A stretch of DNA of 64,000 nt from Alphaproteobacteria bacterium (GCA_900768875.1 CAAGEP010000004.1:1-64000); one strand, 5' to 3'; positions 35,105-43,683 are shown, numbered from the stretch's first letter. The notes: a model not told the origin generated them from the letters alone. Numbers and translations are program-made.

Positions 35105-35977
35105 TTATAAAGGCAGGGTTTTCAAAGCGGCTTTAAAATCGTCCGCCAAATCGGGTCTGTCAAGCGCATATTCGATATTCGCCATCAAAAAACCGATTTT
35201 GTTGCCGCAGTCGAACCGCCGTCCTTCGTATCGGAAGCCGTGCAAAGGCACTTTGCCGACGGTTGCCGCAATCGCGTCCGTCAGCTGGATTTCGCCTTTG
35301 ACGCCCGTTTTTTGATGATCGAGTTCACGCAGGACTTCGGGCGACAGGATATAGCGTCCCGACACGGCGCACCGCGACGGCGCGGCTTCGGGCGCGGGTT
35401 TTTCGACCATGCCGTTTGCTTTAATCAATCGTCCGTCATCGCTTTCGACTTTTAAAACACCGTAGCGCGACGTGTGTTCAAGCGGGACGTCCTGCACCGC
35501 AACGATGTTGCCGCCGACCGCGGGATACGCATCAACCAGCTGTTTCAGGCACGGCGTTTTGCAATGGAAAATATCGTCGGGCAGCAGCACGGCAAACGGT
35601 TCGTCGCCGATTAAATCGCGGGCGCACCAAACGGCGTGTCCCAATCCTTTGGGTTCGCTTTGGCGGGTGTAGGATATTTTGCCCGACTCCAGCGTGCTGT
35701 CTTTTAAAAAGGCGAGTAAATCCGTTTTGCCGTCCTTTTCCAGCAGTTTTTCCAAAGCCGTGTTGGAATCGAAGTGGTCTTCAATCGCGGTTTTGCCGTG
35801 TCCCGTGACGAAAATGAAGTGTTCGATTCCGGCGGCGCGCGCTTCTTCGACGGCGTATTGAATCAACGGCTTGTCGACGACGGGCAGCATCTCCTTGGGC
35901 ATGGCTTTGGTGGCGGGCAAAAAGCGGGTTCCCAATCCTCCGACGGGGAAAACGGCTTTGCGGATGCGGGCGGTCAT
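35105..35977 (-). CDS. galU: UTP-glucose-1-phosphate uridylyltransferase
   Basis: This 290-residue enzyme makes UDP-glucose for envelope polysaccharides. The nucleotide-binding loop is FPVGGLGTRFLPATKAMPKE (residues 10-29), followed by DKPLIQYAVEEA. The length and motifs match bacterial GalU. AAAGGA precedes the ATG. It leads a two-gene unit with an MFS transporter and is divergent from the ATP-grasp gene. Confidence 0.96.
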   Translation of the reverse strand: MTARIRKAVFPVGGLGTRFLPATKAMPKEMLPVVDKPLIQYAVEEARAAGIEHFIFVTGHGKTAIEDHFDSNTALEKLLEKDGKTDLLAFLKDSTLESGKISYTRQSEPKGLGHAVWCARDLIGDEPFAVLLPDDIFHCKTPCLKQLVDAYPAVGGNIVAVQDVPLEHTSRYGVLKVESDDGRLIKANGMVEKPAPEAAPSRCAVSGRYILSPEVLRELDHQKTGVKGEIQLTDAIAATVGKVPLHGFRYEGRRFDCGNKIGFLMANIEYALDRPDLADDFKAALKTLPL

Positions 35978-36051
35978 TTCAAAATCCTTTCAGTTTTAAA
36001 GCGTTGTTTTGTTATACCTGTTCTTTAAGATAAAGAAAATACAAAAATGAT

Positions 36052-36080
36052 TTGACAAACGGCGGTTTGCTTGCCATTTT
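36052..36080 (+). promoter_or_regulatory. Possible promoter of the ATP-grasp/esterase operon
   Basis: A perfect TTGACA (36052-36057) is 17 bases from a weak -10, CATTTT (36075-36080). A small palindrome, TGCCA-TTT-TGGCA, overlaps the -10 (36073-36085) and could be an operator. Another, TTCTTTA-AGA-TAAAGAA, lies near 36020-36037. Confidence 0.4.
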
Positions 36081-36187
36081 GGCAGGTATCCGAAGACCAA
36101 AACTTACGGATACACAAATCTGACTGAAACCAAACAAAAAACCACGGTTCAAAAAACAGAAAAATATCGGGCAAGGAGCCTAAAAAA

Positions 36188-37372
36188 GTGAATTTCGTTT
36201 TTATTTCGCCGCATTTTCCGTCACACTATGTGAATTTTGCGGACCGCCTGAAGAAAATGGGCGTAAACGTTTTGGGAATTGCGGATTCGTCCTATGATTC
36301 CCTGACACCGGAACTGAAAAACGCGCTGACGGAGTATTACCGCGTCGACAATATGGAAAACTACGACGAAGTGATGCGCGCCGTCGCTTACTTTACTTTC
36401 AAATACGGCCGAATCGACCGCTTGGAATCGTTCAATGAATACTGGCTGGAACTGGACGCAAAACTGCGCACCGATTTCAATATTCAGGGAACGCGTTATC
36501 CCGAAGTGCTGGAAAGCAAGCGTAAATACTTGATGAAAAACCACTTTGAACGCGCAGGCGTTCCGTCCGCGCGCTGCCATTGCGTCACCACGCGCGAAGA
36601 AGGCGCGAAATTCGTCAAGGAAGTCGGCTATCCCGTGTTCGTCAAACCCGATATCGGCGTCGGCGCTTACGCGTCCTATTCGATTAAAAACGAAGAAGAA
36701 TTCAACCGCTTTTACGACAACTATCCGTCCGTTCCCTATGTGATGGAAGAATTCGTCAACGGGCTGATTGTTACGTTTGACGGCATTACAAACTATGAAA
36801 ACGAACCGATTTTCATGACCAGCCACATCTTCCCCGAAAACGTTGCCGAAACGGTCAACGAAGGCGACGATTTGCGCTATTATTCCGTTTTGAAAATCGA
36901 CCCCGCTTTGGAAAAAGCCGGACGCGCCGTTTTGAAATCGTTTGATACGTCCGCGCGCTTTTTCCACTTTGAATTCTTCAAATTGTACGAAGACAAAAAA
37001 GGCTTGGGCAAAAAGGGCGATTACGTCGCTTTGGAAGTCAACATGCGTCCGCCCGGCGGCTGCATGCCCGAACTGATGAACTATGAACACGACACGGACG
37101 TTTATCAGATGTACGCGGACATGATTGTTCACGACAGACTGTATCAGCCGACCGAAAAGAAATACATCGGTATTTACGTCGCGCGCAAAAACCGTTTCAA
37201 CTACGTTCACACGCACGAAGAAATTCTGGAAAGATATCACGACCAGCTGATGCAGTACAACGAAGTCGACGAAATCTTTTCCGCGGTAATGGGCGATCAC
37301 ATGTATCTGATGCGCGCCAAAACGCAGGAAGAAGCCGACGAAATCATTCGCTTTGTTCAGGAAAAGTGCTAA
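36188..37372 (+). CDS. ATP-grasp ligase-like protein
   Basis: This 394-residue protein starts at GTG behind AAGGAG. It has the ATP-grasp fold: PVFVKPDIGVGAYAS is the nucleotide-binding loop (about 150-164), YVMEEFV is the base-binding strand, and ALEVNMRPPGG holds metal and substrate ligands. Such enzymes join a carboxylate to an amine or thiol through an acyl-phosphate. The stop abuts the start of an alpha/beta hydrolase, so the two products likely act together. The N-terminus (VFISPHFPSHYVNF) is also conserved in this subgroup as I recall it. The substrate is unknown. Confidence 0.85.
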   Translation: MNFVFISPHFPSHYVNFADRLKKMGVNVLGIADSSYDSLTPELKNALTEYYRVDNMENYDEVMRAVAYFTFKYGRIDRLESFNEYWLELDAKLRTDFNIQGTRYPEVLESKRKYLMKNHFERAGVPSARCHCVTTREEGAKFVKEVGYPVFVKPDIGVGAYASYSIKNEEEFNRFYDNYPSVPYVMEEFVNGLIVTFDGITNYENEPIFMTSHIFPENVAETVNEGDDLRYYSVLKIDPALEKAGRAVLKSFDTSARFFHFEFFKLYEDKKGLGKKGDYVALEVNMRPPGGCMPELMNYEHDTDVYQMYADMIVHDRLYQPTEKKYIGIYVARKNRFNYVHTHEEILERYHDQLMQYNEVDEIFSAVMGDHMYLMRAKTQEEADEIIRFVQEKC

Positions 37373-38122
37373 ATGAAAGTCGAATATTACAACGAATACA
37401 GCCCCAATCTGGGGCGGCACATGGAGCTGAAAGTCTACGGACACGCGGGAAAGCCGATTTTGGTTTTCCCGTCGCAGTGCGGACGCTTTTACGAATATGA
37501 AGGCTTCGGCATGATTGACGTCGCGTCGGGCTTTATCGAAGAAGGCAAGGCGCAGTTTTTCTGTGTGGACGGGCTGGACTGGGAAACGTTCGTCAACAGC
37601 GGCTGGCCCGGCGACCGTCTGCACCGTTTCGAGCAGTACTTCAACTATATCTGCGAAGAAGTCGTTCCGTGGGCGCTGGACATCAACGCGATGGGCAGTC
37701 ATTTCCGCGCGGGCGGCATGATGACGACGGGCTGTTCCATGGGAGCTTTGCACTCGGCGAACTTCTTTTTCCGCCGTCCCGATTTGTTTGACGCGGTTAT
37801 CGCTCAAAGCGGTTTGTACAGCTGTCGTTCGTTCTTTGGCGGCGATTGCGCCGAAGACGGGATTTACTTTAATTCCCCGATGGAATATCTGCCGAATTTG
37901 AACGACAAGGAACTGTTGCACCGTTATCGTCATTCGCAGATTATCCTGTCGGTCGGACAGGGCGCGTGGGAAAACGAATGTCTGCACGACACGCATGTCA
38001 TGGACGACATTCTGCGCGCCAAAAACATTCCCGCTTGGGTTGATTATTGGGGACACGACGTCCCGCACGATTGGCCCGCGTGGCGCGTCCAGCTGCCTTA
38101 TTTCTTGGGGCATGTGCTGTAA
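37373..38122 (+). CDS. Alpha/beta-hydrolase, esterase family (COG4947-like)
   Basis: This 249-residue protein begins at the base after the ATP-grasp stop codon. The nucleophile elbow is GCSMG with Ser122. A C-terminal Trp-Gly-His-Asp region (YWGHDVPHDWP) supplies the likely catalytic His. The size, start (EYNEYSPNLGR-like) and ending match the short cytosolic esterases often called COG4947. No signal peptide is present. Tight coupling to an ATP-grasp ligase suggests a make-and-release or activation-and-hydrolysis pair on the same small molecule, which is inference. Confidence 0.85.
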   Translation: MKVEYYNEYSPNLGRHMELKVYGHAGKPILVFPSQCGRFYEYEGFGMIDVASGFIEEGKAQFFCVDGLDWETFVNSGWPGDRLHRFEQYFNYICEEVVPWALDINAMGSHFRAGGMMTTGCSMGALHSANFFFRRPDLFDAVIAQSGLYSCRSFFGGDCAEDGIYFNSPMEYLPNLNDKELLHRYRHSQIILSVGQGAWENECLHDTHVMDDILRAKNIPAWVDYWGHDVPHDWPAWRVQLPYFLGHVL

Positions 38123-38134
38123 AGACCTTTGCCT

Positions 38135-38211
38135 GTCCCCGTAGCTCAACCGGATAGAGCATCGGTTTCCTAAACCGGGGGCTGTGAGTTCGATTCTCGC
38201 CGGGGACACCA
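38135..38211 (+). tRNA. tRNA-Arg (CCT)
   Basis: This 77-base cloverleaf has acceptor arms GTCCCCG / CGGGGAC and a D-arm GCTCAACCGGATAGAGC. The anticodon stem-loop TCGGT-TTCCTAA-ACCGG reads CCT, and the T-arm GTGAG-TTCGATT-CTCGC pairs. CCA is encoded. It reads the AGG codon. Confidence 0.97.
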
Positions 38212-38275
38212 AAATAAAAACCCCGCCATTTTGGCGGGGTTTTTGTTTTGGTATTTGTGACAGGAATCGAACTCA
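38188..38275. repeat. Large imperfect inverted repeat mirroring the tRNA 3' end
   Basis: The 44 bases from the T-arm of tRNA-Arg to the terminator stem (38188 to about 38231) recur inverted just downstream. GTGAGTTCGATTC, ACCAAAA and AAAAACCCCGCC match perfectly, with about nine or ten mismatches between. The terminator hairpin is the centre. Confidence 0.75.
38217..38247 (+). terminator. Terminator after tRNA-Arg
   Basis: A perfect 11-bp stem, AAAACCCCGCC / GGCGGGGTTTT (38217-38227, 38233-38243), is followed by more T. It begins six bases after the CCA. Confidence 0.9.
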
Positions 38276-38393
38276 CGGGGCTACTACCCGTAGGGGGAAA
38301 CTACTACCCGTAGGGGGAAAACTACTACCCGTAGGGGGACGACGCCCGTTAGGGCGGTCGGTACTGCCCGTACGGGGAAAACCATAACAAATA
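38249..38393 (-). other. tRNA-like or hairpin element of unknown nature
   Basis: Read on the minus strand, the segment begins TATTTGT and ends ACAAATA-CCA, so its ends can pair like an acceptor stem with a CCA tail. A T-loop-like GAGTTCGATTC lies just inside the 3' end. The interior has no normal D or anticodon arm but holds three 20-bp repeats and a CGCCC/GGGCG hairpin. It may be a decayed tRNA, a tRNA-derived duplication or an unknown structured RNA. Confidence 0.3.
38281..38339. repeat. Three 18-bp direct repeats spaced 20-21 bp
   Basis: CTACTACCCGTAGGGGGA occurs at 38281-38298, 38301-38318 and 38322-38339, joined by A-runs. Each copy has a small internal dyad (CTA/TAG). Two related, diverged hairpins follow up to about 38380. 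No coding sense is apparent. Confidence 0.9.
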
Positions 38394-38411
38394 TTTGAAC
38401 GTAACTCAAAA

Positions 38412-38440
38412 CAGCCCGCCGAAACCAATTCGACGGGCTG
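38412..38440 (-). terminator. Hairpin after the 38459-39085 gene
   Basis: CAGCCCGCCGAA and TTCGACGGGCTG pair over 12 bp with one mismatch, downstream of the minus-strand stop. The following T-run is short. Confidence 0.6.
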
Positions 38441-38458
38441 AAATGTTTTTAAAACGGC

Positions 38459-39085
38459 TTATTCGATACAGCAGTCAATCGCTTTACGCAAAAAGTTTTT
38501 CATCTTTTTAAAACCCGTTACCTGCTCGCCGTCAGCGGATTCCGCCGTTTGTTCAGCCGTTTCAACGGGTTTGATGTCGGGAGTCATATCCGTATCACCG
38601 GTTTTTGCCGCAACTTCCTGCGCTTTGGCGGCGATTTCCTTGTAATTCGTATCCTCGACCCACTTCAAATCCTTGGAATCAATCAAGTTCATATTCAGCC
38701 CCCAAAACAGGCAGTACAAATCGTATGCTTGATTGAACAGACTGTAGGCGTCCTTGGTGTTTTTCAGACTTTGCTGTTTCGTGCCGACTTCCATCAACCG
38801 CATGGCGGACGCCAGCAGGTGTTTGGAAATGCACCAGACTTCGCCCTCATAAGACGGAATGATTTTCTGCATCAGGTTTTTGCGCATTTCGCGGATTTGT
38901 TCGATTAAATCGAAAAAGTGCGTTTTTCCCGTCTTCGCGCCCGAAAAAATCAAGTGTTCCTCAATGGAAATCAAGTTCATAATCGCAATCGTCAAGTCTT
39001 GGTCGGACGACAAATCCTTGGGATTGACTTTTTTCATCGCGTCGTATTGTTCGACGAATTCTTTGACGTTTTCAGCTTTTTTCAT
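38459..39085 (-). CDS. Unknown helical protein, 208 residues
   Basis: This soluble, mostly helical protein starts at 39085 behind AAGGAG. Residues 1-155 look like a helical bundle with several Trp and Tyr. Residues 160-190 are an acidic, low-complexity linker. The end is a basic helix (FKKMKNFLRKAID) followed by two Cys. No signal peptide, membrane helix or catalytic motif is visible. It follows the CxxC membrane protein gene by 11 bases and is probably in its operon. I recognise no family. Confidence 0.75.
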   Translation of the reverse strand: MKKAENVKEFVEQYDAMKKVNPKDLSSDQDLTIAIMNLISIEEHLIFSGAKTGKTHFFDLIEQIREMRKNLMQKIIPSYEGEVWCISKHLLASAMRLMEVGTKQQSLKNTKDAYSLFNQAYDLYCLFWGLNMNLIDSKDLKWVEDTNYKEIAAKAQEVAAKTGDTDMTPDIKPVETAEQTAESADGEQVTGFKKMKNFLRKAIDCCIE

Positions 39086-39096
39086 AAAACTTCTCC

Positions 39097-39606
39097 TTAA
39101 AAGGCGGAAATCGGAAAATAGTTCAAGTACATGCTGGCGGCAAACAGCGCGACAACGGGCATGACGACTTTTTCAAACGGAAAATGCGCGTGTCCGCCGT
39201 TGCGGTCTTTCATCCAAAAATACAGTTTTTCGGTATAGATGAACAGCGCCGCCCCGACCAAAGTGCAGAACAAAAACGGGTCCATATAGATAACGTACAG
39301 CAGCGGACGCGGCGAATACACCAAGTCGCGCATATACATAAAGCCGATTGAACCGATGGAAACCGCCATCAAAACAAAATCGCGCCCTTTGAAGAACCAT
39401 TTTTTCTTGTTGAACCACAAAATCAGCCAATAGCCCAACAGAGCCAGCATCGCGCCCGCCCACAGCCCGACGATGTTGTCGTCGACGCCCAGCTTGCGCG
39501 CGATTTCCAGCGACGCCCCGATTGCCACCGTGCAAACGGCGCACGCGGGATTCGCAAACGCTTTTGTCGTCATCAAAACGGCGATAACCAACGCGGATAA
39601 AAACAT
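39097..39606 (-). CDS. Small polytopic membrane protein with N-terminal CxxC
   Basis: This 169-residue protein begins with a hydrophobic, signal-like helix (to about residue 18). NPACAVCTVAIGASLEIAR follows, with Cys 22 and 25 just outside it. Four further hydrophobic helices follow. GGAGGAAC lies well placed before the ATG. The CxxC at a membrane boundary could bind metal or form a redox disulfide; there is no known family I can name with confidence. It is the first gene of a two-gene minus-strand unit and is divergent from the Rsm22-like gene. Confidence 0.8.
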   Translation of the reverse strand: MFLSALVIAVLMTTKAFANPACAVCTVAIGASLEIARKLGVDDNIVGLWAGAMLALLGYWLILWFNKKKWFFKGRDFVLMAVSIGSIGFMYMRDLVYSPRPLLYVIYMDPFLFCTLVGAALFIYTEKLYFWMKDRNGGHAHFPFEKVVMPVVALFAASMYLNYFPISAF

Positions 39607-39692
39607 TTTTGTTCCTCCAAAATTCTTTACGGTTGATTTATTTTAAAGCAATATGCTGTGAATACAAGCACTTTAAACAACAAAGGTCAAAA

Positions 39693-40580
39693 ATGATTTT
39701 TCCGTCCGACGTCCGCGCGCTTTTGGAACAAACAAGCGGATTGAAACAAGCCGCCGCCGACATCAGCCTGCGTTACCGAACGGGACGCGACAAAAGCCTG
39801 AAAACGGCAAGCGAAGCCGCCGCTTATGCCGCAACGCGCATGCCCGCAACGTTCGGCGCGGTCGGGCGGGCGCTGGAACTGACTTTGGAAACCTTGGAAA
39901 CGCCGCCCGAAACCGTGCTGGACGTCGGAGCGGGAACGGGCGCGGCGACTTTGGCGGCGCAACAGCTGCTGAATTTGAAAAGCGCGGTTTGCTTGGAAAG
40001 CGCCGCCGTCATGCGCGAATTGGGGCAAAAGCTGGTCAAAGCGAACTGGCGCGCGTTTGACATTATGGCGGACGAATTGACCGAAACGGCGGATTTGGTT
40101 ATCGCGTCCTATATGCTGAACGAAGTTTCCGACCCGATTTTTGCCGCGCGCAAGCTGTGGAACTCTACCGACAGCGTTTTGCTGATTGTGGAATCGGCTT
40201 TGCCCGAAGCGGTCGCTTTACTGCAAAAAATCCGCGCCGATCTGGTTGGACAAGGCGCGTTTGCCGCCGCGCCCTGCCCGCATGACAAGCCGTGCGCCGA
40301 ATGGTGCCACTTTGCCTGCCGCATCGAACGCAGCCGCCTGCACAAACTGTTGAAAGGCGGCGACGCCCCGTTCGAGGACGAAAAATTTTCCTTCCTCGCA
40401 TTGACAAAAGCCCCTGTTTCGCGCTGTTCCGCCCGCATTTTGCGCCACCCGCAAATCGGAAAGAACAAAGTCGGATTGACACTTTTCACCGCCGACGGCA
40501 TTGTCGAAAAAACGGTCTTTAAAGCCGACAAAACACTTTACAAAGCCGCGCGAAAAGCCAAAACGGGGGACGCTTTATAA
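39693..40580 (+). CDS. Rsm22-like small-subunit rRNA methyltransferase
   Basis: This protein has 295 residues from the ATG at 39693 behind AAAGG. A class I SAM-binding motif, VLDVGAGTGAATLA, lies near residues 91-104. The C-terminal half has CPHDKPC, EWCHFACRIERSRLHKLLKGG and FEDEKFSFLAL. These are hallmarks of Rsm22, the bacterial and mitochondrial ribosome-assembly protein, whose Cys cluster can bind an Fe-S centre. It probably acts on the 30S subunit. It stands alone and ends in a bidirectional terminator. Confidence 0.9.
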   Translation: MIFPSDVRALLEQTSGLKQAAADISLRYRTGRDKSLKTASEAAAYAATRMPATFGAVGRALELTLETLETPPETVLDVGAGTGAATLAAQQLLNLKSAVCLESAAVMRELGQKLVKANWRAFDIMADELTETADLVIASYMLNEVSDPIFAARKLWNSTDSVLLIVESALPEAVALLQKIRADLVGQGAFAAAPCPHDKPCAEWCHFACRIERSRLHKLLKGGDAPFEDEKFSFLALTKAPVSRCSARILRHPQIGKNKVGLTLFTADGIVEKTVFKADKTLYKAARKAKTGDAL

Positions 40581-40587
40581 AAAACAA

Positions 40588-40620
40588 GCGGCTTGCCAAA
40601 GCAAACCGCCCGTTTTTTTT
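40588..40620. terminator. Bidirectional terminator between Rsm22 and HU genes
   Basis: A 9-bp stem with one mismatch (40588-40596, 40601-40609) has a CAAA loop and long T/A runs on both sides. Confidence 0.85.
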
Positions 40621-40633
40621 AACTGTGAACAGC

Positions 40634-40906
40634 TTAGTTCACGGCGTCCTTCAAGCCTTTGCCGGCTTTGAATTTCGGCTGTTTGGAAGCCGGAATGTTG
40701 ATTTTGGCGCCCGTGCGGGGGTTGCGGCCTTCGGTCGCAGCGCGCGTGGCAATGCTGAACGTGCCGAAGCCGACCAAACGGACTTCGTCACCTTTTTTCA
40801 AAGCACCTTCAACGGCGTTCAAAAAAGCGTCGACGGATTTGGCAGCGTCCGTTTTGGACAAACCGGTGTTTTTAGCTACTTCAGCTACGAGATCATTTTT
40901 ATTCAC
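40634..40906 (-). CDS. hupB: DNA-binding protein HU
   Basis: This 90-residue HU/IHF-family protein has the conserved GFGTFSIATRAATEGRNPRTG DNA-binding arm (residues 46-66) and the FKAGKGLKDAVN end. The Arg-Asn-Pro motif and length point to HU rather than IHF. It starts at GTG 40906 with GGAG upstream. It bends and compacts chromosomal DNA as a dimer. It is a single gene with a shared terminator. Confidence 0.96.
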   Translation of the reverse strand: MNKNDLVAEVAKNTGLSKTDAAKSVDAFLNAVEGALKKGDEVRLVGFGTFSIATRAATEGRNPRTGAKINIPASKQPKFKAGKGLKDAVN

Positions 40907-41033
40907 TTGAGGACTCCCTCTAAAAAATTAAAGTTTAACTTCGATCCGTTTTTCCGAATCTAGTGCCGATTTTAAAACAATCTTTTTAACCGCGTCAATC
41001 AAAAAAACGTTGCATTTCCGCCCTTTTTTGCAA

Positions 41034-41059
41034 AAAGCCCCCCTTTTTCGGGGGGCTTT
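41034..41059 (-). terminator. Terminator of the serC operon
   Basis: A perfect 10-bp GC-rich stem (AAAGCCCCCC / GGGGGGCTTT) lies nine bases past the serC stop. T-runs follow on the minus strand. Confidence 0.9.
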
Positions 41060-41067
41060 CGCTTCCA

Positions 41068-42216
41068 TTAACCGTTTTTCACCGTTCGGTACGCCCAATC
41101 CAGCCAAGCGCAAAGCTTTTCAACGTCAGCCGTTTCGACCGTCGCGCCGCACCAAACGCGCAATCCTGCGGGGGCGTCCTTGTACGAACCGCAGTCATAC
41201 GCCGCGCCTTCGTCGCCCAACAGCTTGACCATTTTTTTGCAAAACGCTTTCCGATCGTCCGCGGACAGCTGTTCAAACCACGGCGCTTTGATTTTCAGGC
41301 AAACCGACGTGTTTGAACGGTATTCGGCGTTGTCCGCCAGAAAATCCGCCCAATCCGACGCGGCGACAAATTTTTCCAACACTTTAAAGTTATTGACCGA
41401 CCGCGCAATCAGCCCTTTCAAGCCGCCGACCGATTTGCCCCAGTTCAAAGCGTCGATGATGTCTTCCACGCAAAGCATGGACGGCGTGTTAATCGTGTCG
41501 CCGACAAAAATGCCTTCGTTGATTTTGCCGTCTTTTTTCATGCGGAAAATCTTGGGCATCGGCCACGCGGGGTCATAGCTTTCCAGCCGTTCGACGGCGC
41601 GGGGGCTTAACACCAGAACACCGTGAGCCGCTTCGCCGCCCAAAGCTTTCTGCCACGAAAAAGTAACAACGTCCAGCTTGTCCCACGGCAGTTCCATGGC
41701 AAAAGCGGCGGATGTCGCGTCGCAAATCGTCAACCCTTTGCGGTCGTCGGCAATCCAATCGCCGTTCGGGACGCAAACGCCCGACGTCGTGCCGTTCCAC
41801 GCGAACACGATGTCGCGGTCTTTATCGGCTTGGGTCAAATCGGGCAGCTTGCCGTACGGCGCGTCAAAGATTCGCACATCGGACAGCTTCAGCTGTTTGG
41901 TGATGTCCACGCCCCAGCCTTTGCCGAACGTTTCCCACGAAAACACGTCAACGCCGCGCGGTCCCAGCAAAGACCACAAAGCGGCTTCCACCGCGCCCGT
42001 GTCCGACGCGGGCATAATGCCGACGCGGTAGGATTCGGGAATTTCCAGCACTTCTTTCATCAAATCGATGGCAAGCTTCAGGCGCTCATGCCCCAAAGCC
42101 GAACGGTGCGACCGCCCCAAGTCGTTCAAAAACAGGTTTTTCGCGTCCCAGTTCGGACGTTTGGCGCAAGGGCCCGACGAAAAATTCGGGCAAGCGGGTT
42201 TCGTTTCGGGTTTCAT
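41068..42216 (-). CDS. serC: Phosphoserine aminotransferase
   Basis: This 382-residue PLP enzyme converts phosphohydroxypyruvate to phosphoserine in serine biosynthesis and also serves pyridoxal phosphate synthesis. The PLP-binding Lys is K190 in FSWQKALGGEAAHG. The start, NFSSGPCAKRP, and HRSALGHERL are typical of the longer alphaproteobacterial/archaeal type rather than the E. coli type. It follows glmM by 11 bases and closes the long minus-strand run from ybgC. Confidence 0.95.
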   Translation of the reverse strand: MKPETKPACPNFSSGPCAKRPNWDAKNLFLNDLGRSHRSALGHERLKLAIDLMKEVLEIPESYRVGIMPASDTGAVEAALWSLLGPRGVDVFSWETFGKGWGVDITKQLKLSDVRIFDAPYGKLPDLTQADKDRDIVFAWNGTTSGVCVPNGDWIADDRKGLTICDATSAAFAMELPWDKLDVVTFSWQKALGGEAAHGVLVLSPRAVERLESYDPAWPMPKIFRMKKDGKINEGIFVGDTINTPSMLCVEDIIDALNWGKSVGGLKGLIARSVNNFKVLEKFVAASDWADFLADNAEYRSNTSVCLKIKAPWFEQLSADDRKAFCKKMVKLLGDEGAAYDCGSYKDAPAGLRVWCGATVETADVEKLCAWLDWAYRTVKNG

Positions 42217-42227
42217 ATTTTGTCCTT

Positions 42228-43604
42228 TCAGCGGGCTTCCAAAGCGGCGACTTCGGCGACCAAAGCGTCGGCGATTTCATCCGCCATGGCTTTGATTTGG
42301 TCGCGGTTTTCGCCCTCGAGCATAATGCGGATAAGCGGTTCCGTCCCCGACGCGCGGATAAGCAGCCGACCGCTGTCGCCCAGCGTGCGCTCCGTTTTGT
42401 CGATGACGATTTTCAAACTGTCGCTTTCCAAAGCGGTTTTGGCAAGCGTTCTGTCCGACAAGCGAACATTCTTCAGCAGTTGAGGCACGGGTTCAAACAA
42501 ATGCATGACTTCGCTGACGGGACGTTTTTCTTTCAAAACGGCGGCGCAAACCTGCAAAGCCGCGACCAGTCCGTCGCCCGTCGTCGAATGTTCGCCCAAA
42601 ATCAAGTGTCCCGACTGTTCGCCGCCCAAGTTGTAGCCGTCTTCGCGCATTTTTTCAACGACGTAACGGTCGCCGACTTTCGTGCGGATGTGGTTCATGC
42701 CGTTGGCTTTCAAATAGCGTTCCAGCCCCAAGTTGGACATCACGGTCGTGACAACGCCGTTGCCTTTCAGAATGCCCGCCTGCTTCCATTCGCGGCTGAC
42801 CAAAGCCAAAATCTGGTCGCCGTCAATGACTTGTCCCTTTTCGTCGCAGACAATCAAGCGGTCGGCGTCGCCGTCCAAAGCAATGCCGATATCCGCGCCG
42901 TGCTTGACGACTTCGTCGCACATGCGGTCGGTATGCACCGCGCCGCAGTTGTCGTTGATGTTGCGGCCGTCGGGATCAACGCCGATAGCGATGACTTCCG
43001 CGCCCAATTCGTACAAAACGGTCGGAGCGACACGATACGACGCGCCGTTCGCGCAGTCCAGAACGACTTTCAGCCCTTCCAGCATTTTGCCACGCGGGAA
43101 CGTTTGTTTCACGTATTCGATATAGCGCCCGATAGCGTCGTCCAAACGCTTCGCCTGCCCGATTTGCGACGACGGAGCAAGGTATTCGCCGACATCGCCC
43201 AGCACGCGGGATTCGATTTCCAGTTCGGTTTCATCGGACAGCTTGTAGCCGTCGGGACCGAAGAATTTAATGCCGTTGTCCTCGTAAGGATTGTGCGACG
43301 CCGAAATCACCACGCCCAAATCGGCGCGCATCGAACGGGTCAGCATCGCCACCGCGGGCGTGGGCATGGGACCCAACAGCAAAACATCCATACCGACGGC
43401 GGTAAAGCCCGATGTCAGCGCGGTTTCAATCATATAGCCCGACAAACGGGTGTCTTTGCCGATAACGACGCGGCTGCGGTGTTCGCCTTTTTTGAACAAA
43501 GACCCCGCCGCAATGCCCAGTTTCAAAGCGATTTCAGCCGTCATCGGATATTGATTCGCTTTTCCCCGAACCCCGTCCGTGCCGAATAATTTGCGTACTG
43601 CCAT
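42228..43604 (-). CDS. glmM: Phosphoglucosamine mutase
   Basis: This 458-residue enzyme interconverts glucosamine-6-P and glucosamine-1-P on the way to UDP-GlcNAc. The start, KLFGTDGVRGKAN, is diagnostic. The phosphoserine is in SASHNP (Ser103). The metal-binding loop is DGDADR and the C-terminal phosphate loop is RASGTEPLIRI. AAAAGGAG precedes the ATG. It lies downstream of ftsH as in many bacteria and supplies peptidoglycan and LPS precursors. Confidence 0.97.
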   Translation of the reverse strand: MAVRKLFGTDGVRGKANQYPMTAEIALKLGIAAGSLFKKGEHRSRVVIGKDTRLSGYMIETALTSGFTAVGMDVLLLGPMPTPAVAMLTRSMRADLGVVISASHNPYEDNGIKFFGPDGYKLSDETELEIESRVLGDVGEYLAPSSQIGQAKRLDDAIGRYIEYVKQTFPRGKMLEGLKVVLDCANGASYRVAPTVLYELGAEVIAIGVDPDGRNINDNCGAVHTDRMCDEVVKHGADIGIALDGDADRLIVCDEKGQVIDGDQILALVSREWKQAGILKGNGVVTTVMSNLGLERYLKANGMNHIRTKVGDRYVVEKMREDGYNLGGEQSGHLILGEHSTTGDGLVAALQVCAAVLKEKRPVSEVMHLFEPVPQLLKNVRLSDRTLAKTALESDSLKIVIDKTERTLGDSGRLLIRASGTEPLIRIMLEGENRDQIKAMADEIADALVAEVAALEAR

Positions 43605-43683
43605 AATAAAACTCCTTTTACGGTCGAATGGACTTTGTTTTAAGCAAATCGACCCTAAAGCTCAATACACTTTTGGTTACAAT

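Noticed and set aside
36221..38212. 663-residue minus-strand frame opposite the ATP-grasp and esterase genes
   Set aside because: It crosses two genes with clear families and the tRNA, and has antisense-like composition.
38281..38339. Short repeat array considered as CRISPR
   Set aside because: Units are 18 bp with 2-3-base gaps, no spacers and no cas genes.
38184..38387. 67-residue frame with KLLPVGG repeats next to tRNA-Arg
   Set aside because: It starts inside the tRNA and translates the terminator and the 20-bp repeats. The repeat period of 20-21 bp is not a multiple of three throughout.
38249..38393. Permuted tmRNA considered for the CCA-ended structure
   Set aside because: Piece order and arms do not match a permuted ssrA gene, and no tag-peptide frame ending in a typical Ala-Ala is seen.
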